From Rhynchopus euleeides (taxonomy: Eukaryota > Euglenozoa > Diplonemea > Diplonemida > Diplonemidae): 64,000 nt of DNA. This document shows, one piece after another, positions 20,753 through 30,600 of this stretch. The notes beneath the pieces were generated by a model. The model worked only from the letters and a program-made list of their open reading frames with translations. It had not been told where the DNA came from and did not search any database. The translations under genes and the position numbers were made by a program. Position 1 is the stretch's first letter; each line of letters opens with the position of its first letter. Location of the stretch: positions 1,488,001-1,552,000 of the forward strand of contig OY723300.1 of the NCBI GenBank assembly GCA_963210315.1, given 5' to 3'.

Positions 20753-21916
20753 GGGGGGGTCAAATGCCACCCTTTTACGTGGACAAACACGATTTTTCAA
20801 AAAACCGGCGCAGAGGCCCCAAAGCCCCCGTAAACCCTCCAAACCCCCCCAGATCGGTCCGGAAACCCATCGAACCCCACTTTTCCACCATTCCGGGCAC
20901 CTCAGGTGCCCGAATTGGGGTACCTAAATTTTGTGCCACCGTTTGGTACCGGACAGTGCCACTGTGTGGGAGGTTGGAAAAGAAAATGCCCCAACACACC
21001 ACATCTGAGGGTTGCAATGCATGTTGCTTGCCAACCACGTCATCCGGTGGGTGTCAGGCGCTATGTAGGTGGCATTAGCCAGGTCTTCGATGAGTTCTGG
21101 CTTGTATATGTACCTCCCTGCCACCATGCACCGGGAGGCTGCCTGTAGGTACGGAACAAGTCCAGATGGTCGTGTGATTCCTGTGCAGCAGTGCTCCACA
21201 ACCGGGATGTGTTGACAACGACTGTTGCAACACGAGCTGTACATTCCGGGAACACACGAAGTGCGCTGTCGTGGTACCCATTGTGCCAGAATTGGTACTT
21301 GCTGCGGTCTACTTTGCCTGGCCCAAGAGCACTGGTACTGAACAGTGCAATATGCGTGGCGAGGTGAATGCAACGGAAGCGCGCAAAGTCAATACAGCTC
21401 TCGGATGGCGGGTGGTGGTGTCACTAGTGTGTGACGTTCACTCGAGGATACAACGCATCACAATGAATCAGCAACCGTGGACCGAGTACAATACGCTCTC
21501 TGTGGCTGGTGTGGGGGACAAAGGCAGTGCCTGTGCCGCAGGCAGGGAGGTACATATACAAGCCAGAACACATCGAAGACCTGGCTGATGCCACCTACAT
21601 AGCGCCTGACACCCACCGGATGACGCACCCACCGGATGACGTGGTTGGCAAGCAACATGCATTGCAACCCTCAGATGTGGTGTGTTGGGGCATTTTCTTT
21701 TCCAACCTCCCACACAGTGGCACTGTACGGTACCAAACGGTGGCACAAAATTTAGGTACCCCAATTCGGGCACCTGAGGTGCCCGGAATGGTGGAAAAGT
21801 GGGGTTCGATGGGTTTCCGGACCGATCTGGGGGGGTTTGGAGGGTTTACGGGGGCTTTGGGGCCTCTGCGCCGGTTTTTTGAAAAATCGTGTTTGTCACC
21901 CCCATTTGACCCCCCC
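20753..21916. mobile_element. Foldback element, copy 1
   Basis: About 1.16 kb flanked by TA. Two arms of about 375 bp (20753-21124 and 21539-21916) are inverted repeats of each other, with tips gggggggtcaaatg / catttgacccccc. The centre (about 400 bp) is conserved with copy 2 at 43009-44155, including an open frame, but no transposase motif is recognised. This copy has an extra 15-17 bp duplication (ggatgacgcacccaccggat) near 21617-21632. Confidence 0.5.
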
Positions 21917-22512
21917 TACCCCCCCCCCCCCCCCCCAACCAGGCCTGATGGACTCTGCCAGAAACACCTCGCCGTGTTTCTGCCCAGTCCCGGTGTCGCT
22001 GCTGCTTCCATGCTTCTGACCACGGATACGACGCACTCCCTCGTGCTGCACCCCATGTGCCCCACAGGTTCACAACCCTGTGTGGGGCACCCCCACCTGC
22101 AGGGGAAGCGGGGCTTTGGGTTGACACGCAGACCTGCTCGGCCGTGCCCTCCCCTGTGCCCCTCGTTCCCCGTTGGTGTCCGTGCCTCCAGGGCCCTGGT
22201 TTGCTCCTCGAACCCACCACCCACCACGCCCCCCCTGCCGGATGTGCCGCGAGGTTGGCCCGTCGTTGCTTGTTTAGATGGGTTGCCACAGCGCATAGTG
22301 CCCATAGTGAGCTTCGAAGGTCGACCCAATCCCTCCCCCCTACCCGCACTCCGGCAGGTCTACATCATCGTTTTTTTTGATATTTTTGACATGCCTCCTC
22401 CCTACTCCGCATCGCCGTTTTTTTTGTGTTATTGTGATTCTCGGAAGTGCTTCTGATGCAGAAACAACATAGGATTGAAGGGGGGCAGGGGCGCCACCCG
22501 CACGACCACAGC
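21917..22512. other. Intergenic upstream of the PEX11-like gene
   Basis: C-rich, otherwise unique sequence. No gene recognised. Confidence 0.5.
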
Positions 22513-22516
22513 CCCC

Positions 22517-22599
22517 CCCTCCCTCCCTCCCTCCCTCCCTCCCTCCCTCCCTCCCTCCCTCCCTCCCTCCCTCCCTCCCTCCCTCCCTCCCTCCCTCCC
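22517..22599. repeat. (CCCT)n microsatellite
   Basis: About 21 uninterrupted ccct units, starting about 185 bp before the PEX11-like start codon. Likely length-polymorphic. Confidence 0.5.
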
Positions 22600-22701
22600 G
22601 GCTTTCTTGTGGGTATTTTGCGAGGCTCTGCTCGAAGGACCGCCCCAAAGCGTGCCCAACCCAACACCATCGGCAGGACAAGCACACCGTCTGCATCTAC
22701 A

Positions 22702-23658
22702 ATGAACGCCGACACCGTCAATGTGATGCTGACGAAGTCCAGCGGGAGGGACCTGCTGATGGGTGTTGCCCAGTTCCTTCCGGGTGTGCTCCTCCCTGTT
22801 GCGGAGCGCTCAGGGAACACCGAGCTTGTGAAGTCGCTGGAGAGCATGGCGTCGCTCTCGGGGAACTACAGGAGCGTCACCCGTCTGACCTCCCTCTTCA
22901 CCATGCTGACGGTATGGCCTGTTGTGTGTGCCTCAAAGAACACCTGAAGTTTTTTTTTGCGTTTGCCTGAACGAACGGTGCCTGCGAGTTGTAGGTGACT
23001 ACTAGGTCTGCAACAAACCAACGAGCCGAATGCCGCCACTCTCTCCAGGGGATGCTGTCGAATAACCAATCAGGACTTCCCCCCCCCCCCTTCCAGTCAC
23101 CCCACCTGCACCCCAACACCCCTTCTCTCTCTCACACAGAAGCGGGGCCTGCCTAAGCTTCCCGAGGATGCTGAGGGCGCGGTGTCCTTCATGTCGTGGC
23201 TGTGCGGTGCCATCTTCCTCCCTCTGGAGAACGAGGCTGTGTACACCGCCCAGGGTGTCCTCAACAGGCAGATGACCCCGCAGCGCAAGGAGGAGCTGGG
23301 CCCCCGGTGCGTCTACTTCTGGTTCTGGTCGCTGGTGTTCGAGCAGGTGGGGCACCTCATCAAGTTCGTCAGGCAGCACCAGCGCCAGGCGAAGGGGGAG
23401 CAGGGCGAGGAGGGCGACCGCTACGTGCTGGGGCAGTGGGTGCAGTCCTTCCTCTGGTTCCTGATGGCCTGGGCGTCGATGCCGGCAACGGGGACCGTCA
23501 AGCTGCTGCAGAACCCGGAGGGGTCGCTGCTGAAGCCCCTCCACCTTCTCGTTGAGAAGACCACCGTCAACGGCATCGCGCTCTCCCCCCTGACGCGCGC
23601 GGCCTGCGGCCTCGGCGCCACGGCACTCCAGATCTCCGACTACTTCGCGTCGAAGTGA
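22702..23658 (+). CDS. PEX11: PEX11-like peroxisome membrane elongation protein
   Basis: Join 22702..22911 and 23140..23658, 242 aa; phase-0 intron with donor gtatgg and acceptor cacacag. PEX11 proteins elongate and help divide peroxisomes from the peroxisomal membrane. The N-terminus fits the family: a GRD motif (TKSSGRDLLMGVAQF), an amphipathic helix, and a conserved-looking SLESMASLSGNYRSVTRLTS stretch that corresponds to the PEX11 'sRK..R' region. A hydrophobic segment SFLWFLMAWASMPATG and the C-terminal hydrophobic LGATALQISDYF fit the membrane part. Length is right for PEX11 (about 230-260 aa). Assignment is moderate; no single diagnostic catalytic motif exists for this family. Confidence 0.5.
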
Positions 23659-24059
23659 TGCGTGCGTTGTTGAGGTGGTGAGGTGGTGACGTCTCGAGGT
23701 TGGGGCCCCCCCGACACCCTGTCTCCTCCACCCACCCCTTTCCCAAAATATAATCCACCCCCGTCGAGCTTATGCTCCTGCAAAAAAAAACGGGAAAAAC
23801 CCCCCTTTTTTCTTCTTCTCTAAAGCGAGGAGGTGTGCGCTGTGGAGGAGGCATCCGCGTCGACCACCTCACCTCCACACTATTTGTGCCAAAAAAAAAC
23901 GAAGAAGCAGCCACAATGTGGCTGATGGTGTGAGTGAGTGTGTGTGTGTGTCCTTGCCCCTTTCCCTCTCAGATCCGAACCCCCTTTGGAGGTGATGTGC
24001 GCAGCAATATACAATGGGAGGCAAATGGCATGCGAACCAGGGTTGGACAGCGTGTGATG
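23659..24059. other. Intergenic, no gene seen
   Basis: 3' flank of the PEX11-like gene with A- and GT-rich simple sequence (23931-23950). Nothing recognised. Confidence 0.5.
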
Positions 24060-25493
24060 CACGGTGGACTCCAGCGGCCCTAGCGGGAGTCTGAGCGGGT
24101 GTCAAAGACTCCCGCTAGCGGGAGTCCAGACTCCCGCTAGCGGGAGTCTATACTCCCGCTAGGGGGAGTCTGACTCCCCCTAGCGGGAGTCTTTTCACCT
24201 ATTTTCATCCATTTTTCCCATGATATAGTTACAGTCTACTGGCGTGGGGGGTAAAATCATGGTGGAAGAGGGATGGGGAGGGGCTTGTTTTGCTTCTGTC
24301 AGTTTCCCCGGACTCTGGACTACCTACCTATCCTCCTGGTAGCGGCTACACCTGCGGAGGTGAGCGGTTAGAATTTGAGGTGTCAAAGTGCGGCCATCGC
24401 CTGTCGTAGTTGTGTTACACCTTGGGCAAGACAAGCCATCCTGCAGGCCTCATCTTCTTCGTCAGAACTGTCATCCCCCTCCTGCTGTGCGCGTTGGTCA
24501 AGCGTGCTCAAAGTCGCCTCGGATGACACGAATGGTGTGAAAGTCGCCCCCAGCGGGATTGGCATTTTGCACAAGCAGAGCGATAATTTGCGGTGTCCTT
24601 CGGGGAACCGGAACAGGAAGTAGGGCGCGCTGATGGGTTCAACGAAGTCCTGTGTGTTGCAGTGCACAAACCCCTTCTGCAGCTGTGTCAACTGTGTGCA
24701 AAGAACATACACAGCCAATCTATGAGCGTGTCGGGTGTGCAGACACGGACACAGGATGACTTCTCTATACCCGAGGATCCCGTCCTGCGACAGGTGCGCA
24801 ACCTTCCAAGGCATGCCCGATGCGCGCCGCTTCTCTTCTGCCATCGCAAGATCTCTCTCGTAAGTTGCGGAGCTGGCGATTGTAACGGCATCTTTCTTGC
24901 GATGTCCGTTCTCTGCTTCTTCAAATTCGTCGTTGTTCTGCAGAGGCACTGCATCTTCTGGAGCCCACCAATGATGGAGACTGTGTACGTAGGCATTGCG
25001 CGTTGATCCCTTTTCGGCATGCTCCATCAACCAGTGAAATATATGCCCTGAGATCCGAGCACGCAAGAAGGGAATCCGGGCTGACTCATCCTTGCATCCC
25101 CAGAAGCGCCAGGGGATGTCTGCATACCGGAAATGCATGAGGTCTGCAAGGGAGACAAAGAGGTAGCGGAACAAGCCCTTGTAGGTGTGTCCTGTGACAG
25201 GCAAGCACGACCTTCCGGAACTGAGCACCTGTCCCATGCTGCGACACATTCAGTGCAAGGTTTGTACAGGTCTTGTCGAATATTTTTTTGTTGTCTCATC
25301 CAGCAGGGGTGGAGCTTGAAATATGGGGTTGCGGGCTGGATCGGGTCAGATCGGGTCAGCCAATTTTTTCTTATGGGTTCCCCCCCGGTTCGTCTCAGAG
25401 ATCAGTGCTCGGGCCCAGCCTCCCGCGAGGTACCGGAACCGATATGCAGCCCCGGACGCGCAAGGACTTGGTTACAAGACAAACACATGCCGT

Positions 25494-25551
25494 AGGGGGG
25501 GTCTGGGAGGCGGAGCTCCCAGCCGCCGGAGGCCACGGTAGTGAACATCTG
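25494..25551 (+). repeat. 57-nt GC-palindrome repeat
   Basis: Pattern gggggtctgggaggcggagc, then tcccagccgccggaggccac and ggtagtgaacatctg. Followed and preceded by longer shared flank (cggacgcgcaaggacttgg). Confidence 0.5.
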
Positions 25552-25653
25552 TGACTTGCGGGCGTACGGATTCTGTGTGAGTTGGCTGCGTCCTCCTGAG
25601 GATACTGAGATTCCCTGATGTAAAGGGCTTGGGTACAAGACAGGCACATGCCA

Positions 25654-25712
25654 CAGGGGGGTCTGGGGGGCGGAGCCCCCCAGCCACCGGAGGCCACGGT
25701 AGTAAACGTCTG
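25654..25712 (+). repeat. 57-nt GC-palindrome repeat
   Basis: Same unit as at 25494, with the perfect palindrome ggggggcggagcccccc and ending gtagtaaacgtctg. Upstream flank ccctgatgtaaagggcttgg is shared (inverted) with 53755-53790. Confidence 0.5.
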
Positions 25713-26453
25713 TTGCACGGTACGGGTTGGGCAGCTTCATTTGTCCTCTATTGTGACTGTTTGAGGCCTGTGCTCATGTCGCTGGGGTCACTTTGCTCAC
25801 GAAACGCCTCCTGGTCACCTTGAGGCCCCAAGGCGAGGAGCCAACTTTTCCGGTTTCCCGAAAATCTATATTTTTTTTTCTTTTTACCCCTGACCTGATT
25901 TTTTGTGAGGGCCTGCAGAAAATCAGGTCAGCTGACCCGAAAAAACCCCCAAGCTCCACCCCTGTCATCCAGTACCCTGATCAGCCGCATGGCGAGCCCC
26001 TTGCAGTCATGGAGTGCTGGGGTGACGTAGCGGGCATTGGGAAGCACACCTGCCAAGAGGGAGGGGTAGCCAGCCTCTTTCATCTCAGAGAGAGTCAGGT
26101 GCGGGTATCGATGCACCTGTTGATACCAGCGTTCTTCTGGGATGTCGCACGGTGAGCATCGGTGCCCTCGCCCCCCGCATCGCCTCATTGTTGCCCACTG
26201 CTGATCTATACTCCCGCTAGCGGGAGTTGGACTCCCCCTAGTTGAGACTCCCGAAAAGGGTTAAACCCGGTAGTGGTACCCTACCCCCGCTGGAGTCCAC
26301 CGTGCAAGGCCGGATCAGCCCACGGGTGGGTTTGAGGAAGAAATCTGGGGGGGCAAATTTTGCTGCGACTTCCGGTTTCACCCGGCCGAACTCCAGCATC
26401 TATCCAGACCCACGGTGCCAAGCCGTTCGCCCGTGTCGCGATCATTCGCGGCT

Positions 26454-26834
26454 TCAGGCTGCCCCCGACGACACGTTTGTATCCTGCACCTTGCCATACT
26501 TCGCCTCCACCTTGTATATGACGGAGAGCGCCCTCCTTCCGCATCGTTGCGACTTCCCTGACAGCGAACTTATCCATGTCAGGGAAGACATGGCGATGAT
26601 TGCGTTGGCCACCTGGGTGCTGTGCTGGTGGAGCTCCTTGCTCAACACCGTTGCTAGGAGCCTTCTAATGGATCCCAGTGTCAGCACACTGCCCCCTTTT
26701 TTAACAGGGAAGGCCGTGCAAAAATCATGCACAATGTTCGTCGCCTCCGCAGCCTCGGGACTCTCTGCGCTCTTCTTCTTCTTAATCGACTTTGCCGCCG
26801 GCTTCGCTGCCGGCTTCGTTGTCGTCTTCCCCAT
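26454..26834 (-). CDS. Lys-rich 126-aa frame inside the CACGG transposon, unknown
   Basis: Begins MGKTTTKPAAKPAAKSIKKKK, a basic tail like that of histones or other DNA-binding proteins, followed by a segment predicted helical (GSIRRLLATVLSKELHQHS). It may be the first exon of the transposon gene or an independent small protein. The resemblance of that segment to the C-terminal part of histone H2B is weak and unproven. Function not known; may be a relic. Confidence 0.5.
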   Translation of the reverse strand: MGKTTTKPAAKPAAKSIKKKKSAESPEAAEATNIVHDFCTAFPVKKGGSVLTLGSIRRLLATVLSKELHQHSTQVANAIIAMSSLTWISSLSGKSQRCGRRALSVIYKVEAKYGKVQDTNVSSGAA

Positions 26835-27677
26835 TTTTGTGAATCAGGTCTGCGAGCTGGGATGGGTGGAAACGTCCGTTTCGTTTGGTGTGGCTGTACT
26901 TCAGTGACGAGTGCCACATTGCATAGGTATCATGGGAAAAATGAGTGAAAATAGGTGAAAAGACTCCCGCTAGGGGGAGTCAGACTCCCCCTAGCGGGAG
27001 TATAGACTCCCGCTAGCGGGAGTTGGACTCCCCCTAGTTGAGACTCCCGAAAAGGGTTACCCTACCCCCGCTGGAGTCCACCGTGTGTGATACGTGACGG
27101 GTGGATGGCGAAGTTTGGGGAGGGCGTGGGGAGTGGCGTGGCAACGAGCTGTTGCGGTGTATTTTTTTTTCTTCTTTTGCGTGGATTAGCCGTGTTACGC
27201 CATATGGCAATGGTGGTGGCGGTGGTGGTGGGGCGGTTCCCTTTCTTCTTTGGGCCCACCTCCTCCCTTCTGGCATACCCCTCTCCCCACCCGGCACCGC
27301 AGCCCGCCACCACGACCCCCTCCTGGGGGGTCACTCCCCGGCACAACGAGGCACTGCAAGGTGAGATGCAAAGGCAGTATTCGTGTGGGTCGTTCCAGGC
27401 GCTCTCTTCCAACGTTTCAGCTGCCTCTCTTTATCTTCGTGGTGCGGTGCCTGTGCACAGCCGAGGCGGTGCGGATGCACCGCTAGAGGCAAGCAGGCTG
27501 CCGGGGGTGCAGGCAGGGCGTTATGGCCTCTCTCAGGTTGTGCGTGTCCCACCCCCCAGAAACCCTCTCCCTTGTCTCGCGCTGTGTGTGTGGTGTGTGT
27601 GCTGCTCTCTTCCGCACCGTGGTCATGCCTGCACCCAACACCGAACACTGCAGGGGCGGGTGGCGCCGTGTGGCGCG

Positions 27678-30600
27678 ATGTCGGACAGCAGTGGGGGGAG
27701 TGGGGGGAGCAGTTCGAGTCGTTCGTCGCGCAGCAGCGCCAGCGGGTCAGATGCAAGTTCTGCGTCGTCTGCCAGCTCTGCGTCGCGGAGCAGTGGCGCC
27801 TCGAGTCGGTCATCCACTGCGTCGAGCGCGTCGAGTGCGTCCAGTGCATCTAACACGGAGACAAGCGCGTCGCGCACGGCGACCAGCAACTCGGGGAGTG
27901 GCTCGCAGACGGCGACTACGAGTGCCAGCAAGTCGTCCCGCAGTGGCAGCACGACGGCGAGTGGAAGCGGGACACGCACGTCGCAGAGTTCCGGAAGCAG
28001 GACAGGCAGTTCGCGCAGCAAGTCTGGCACCACAGTCACGGCCTCCAGTGCTTCGCGTTCCGGCACGACGACTGCGCAGAGCTCCTTCGACACCGGCACG
28101 GGCACAGGCACGTCTGGGTCTGGGACACGCTCCTCGTCACGTACTGTGACAGCGTCCGGCACCGGGACCACTTCCGGTGGCACCGGCACCGGAACCTCGA
28201 GCCGAACGCAGACAGCAACGGAGACCGGGACTGGCACTGAAACTGACAACTCGAGGTCCGGCACCCGCACCGGGACAAGCGGCACCGCAACAGGCACAGG
28301 CACTAGCGGCGGGACAGGGACTACCACGCAGCAGACCAGCGGGGGCACTGACACCACGGGCACCACCAGCGGGGGGACGGGCACTACCAGCGGCGGCACC
28401 GGCACCACACAGAGCTCCCGCAGCTCGGGGTCGACCACCGCCACGGGGTCCAGCGGCTCCAGCCAGAGCACCGACGTGACCTCCAGCGCCGCATCCAGCG
28501 CCTCCTGGACACACACGGGGTCCAGCGCCTCACGCAGCTCCGGCAGCTCCACCGCCACCGGCTCCAGCGGGTCCAGCACCGCCACTGGGTCCTCCACCGG
28601 CACAGGCTCCTCTGGCTCGCGTTCTTCAGGGTCCACCGCCACAGGGTCCTCGGGGTCCAGCTCCACAGGATCTTCAGCCTCCTCCTCCTCCTCCTCTGCA
28701 TCCGAGTCGAACTTCGACACCACACAGGCAACCGAGCAGCCCACATCGTCCAGCTTCGACACCACCGCAACCCCCGACCGCCCCAAGTCGGACCCGAAGG
28801 GGGTCAAGGTGGGCCGCACCGTCACCGGAACCACCGCGACCACCACCGCCACCACCACATCTTCCACCTCCTCCTCCTCCTCCACCTCGTCTTCCTCCTC
28901 CTCCTCCTCTTCTTCCGCCCTGGTCCCAGGGGAGGTGTCGGGGCAGGGTGCGAGCGGGGCTGATGGGGCACCGCCTGCCTCCAGCGGGGGTGACAAGGAT
29001 AAGGAGAAGGCGAAGGAGAAGGATAGGGCGAAGGACAGAAGCAGGGAGAAGGAGAAGGGCGGGAAGACCCGGGGGGGAAAGGGAAAGGGCGGCGGCGCAG
29101 ACACACACACGCCGGGTGGGGAGGGCGGGGGCACGCCGCTGCAGCCCCCAGGCGTGGCCCTCCCTTTGGCAGATGCTACATCCTCCCCTGAGGGCGGCGT
29201 TGAATCGGGTGACAACACAGCCACAGCCACAGCCGCCCCCTCCGCGGGGGACGCTGCCCCAACACCCGATCAGCAGCAGCAGCATCCAACACCTCCGCCT
29301 GCATCTGGCCTGGTCTCCCCCCGCCTCGACGCCGACATGGAGCCTATCATCAAGCAGGGGAAGGAGAAGGAGGGGTCTGCTGCAGCGACTGGGTCCGCCA
29401 CCCCTCAGCAAGGGGCTGCAGTGCCTGCGGGGGGTGCTGCAGGGGCAGGGGCGACGGACGCCGCCGCAGGGGATGGCGGGAGCGGCGGGGCGCCGGGGCA
29501 GGTCTTGCTGATCCCGCAGGAGACGCAGCACGCAGAGGGCCTGAAGGGCGGCCCGGCTGCCAAGCCCGCGCCGAGCCCCAGCGTCTCCCCGGGGATGGAT
29601 GCGTCGTCGCTGGATCACACCCGGAAGCAGGTCTCCGACGTGTCGATCCACAGGGTGGAGACGTCGGGCGGCATCGGCGCCTACGACTCCCCCGACGGGA
29701 GGGCCTCCATCTCGCCCGCAGCCAGGCCTGCAGCGCAGGGGGGCGGCCTCCCGGCACCGCGCCAGCGGGACCCACACCCGCCCCCGTCCCCTGTGGGGGA
29801 TGGGAAGGAGTCTGCCCTGTCTTCCTCCACCTCGACTGGGAGCGGCAGCAGCACCAGCACCACCGGGGGCAGCAGCGGGAGCACCAGCACCGGGTCTTCG
29901 GGGGTGAGCGGGAGCACCGGGTCCTCCGTGACGAGCGATGAGGGGCATCTGTTTCAGGCGATGTCCCCGAAGGTTTTTTCCCCGACGTTCAACGTGGGGG
30001 GGTCGGTCGTGCAATCGGTGTCCTCCCCGCTGGCCGAGGTTTCGCACACCGCAGCCAGCACCGTGACACGCACCCAGCGCCTTGTGGATGCGACAGTCAG
30101 GGCGAGGGGCCCCCTGAAGGCAGCTGCCGCATGGGCCTCTGCTTTCACAGAGGCGGCGGGGTCTGCGTCGCGCTGTGGGGTGCATCCCGACAGGGCAGCC
30201 TTCCCGCCGCTGCAACCTCACCCGCAGCAGCAGCAGCCGCAGCAGGGGGAGGTAATGGCGTATTATCAGATATCTATCAACTCGATGTCGTTTTTCAACC
30301 CGGCGGAGGCGAGGCTGACAGGGCGTGGGGGGGAGTCGGCTGGGTCTGGGCTGCCGAATGGCGCATGCTTGGTCCTGCAGGCGCTCGCCCTGCATGGGGA
30401 TGGCGACGCGGTGTGCGCGAGGTACGCAGGGCTTCCAAAGCGGGTCCCCCTGGAGGAGGTCGGGTCTGCCAATCCTTTCTTCTTCACAGTGCCTTACACA
30501 ACGCGGGCCGCCATCAGCATCGCGGTTTCAATCCCGTGCGACAGGAGCCCGACAGGCGCTGCGGCAGACGGGTGGGGGTTTGTCAACCTCCCCGAGCAGG

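Larger units (their letters stand above)
25304..25964. mobile_element. Non-autonomous hAT-type element nested in the CACGG transposon
   Basis: 661 bp with perfect 15-bp inverted ends caggggtggagcttg / caagctccacccctg and a perfect 8-bp duplication tcatccag on both sides (25296-25303, 25965-25972). It contains two copies of the GC-rich palindromic repeat (25494-25551, 25654-25712). No transposase. Confidence 0.5.
24383..26188 (-). pseudogene. Disrupted transposon gene, unknown family
   Basis: The minus-strand frame runs from about 26188 to 24383, split by the 661-bp element at 25304-25964. Removing that element and one copy of its 8-bp duplication joins CKGLAMRLIRVL to DETTKKYSTRP in one frame. 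An in-frame TGA then directly precedes MCRSMGQVLSS, and the frame continues for 288 codons. Features include HFRYADIPWRFWGCKDESAR, an HxxxHHW motif (HSLHHWW), Cys pairs, and an acidic DDSSDEEDEA near the C-terminus. Being internal to the CACGG element, it is probably a former transposase or accessory gene, but no domain is recognised. Confidence 0.5.
24060..27085. mobile_element. 3-kb CACGG-ended DNA transposon, decayed
   Basis: Ends cacggtggactccagcgg / ccgctggagtccaccgtg with TG on both sides (2-bp target duplication; short duplications with CAC-type ends recall the CACTA/Mirage/Chapaev group). Subterminal arrays of actcccgctagcgggagt occur at both ends and the inner flank (ttttcacctattttcatcca ... 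gtgaaaataggtgaaaag) is also inverted. A second complete right end occurs at 26205-26304, showing rearrangement or nested insertion. It contains two minus-strand reading-frame remnants and a nested hAT element. Confidence 0.5.

Noticed and set aside
24060-24200. CRISPR-like array of actcccgctagcgggagt units
   Set aside because: Eukaryotic context; units are palindromic subterminal repeats of a DNA transposon, without unique spacers.
27623-30395. Very long minus-strand open frames (over 500 codons) opposite NPHP4
   Set aside because: Low-complexity mirror of the Ser/Thr/Gly-rich plus-strand coding region; no domain.
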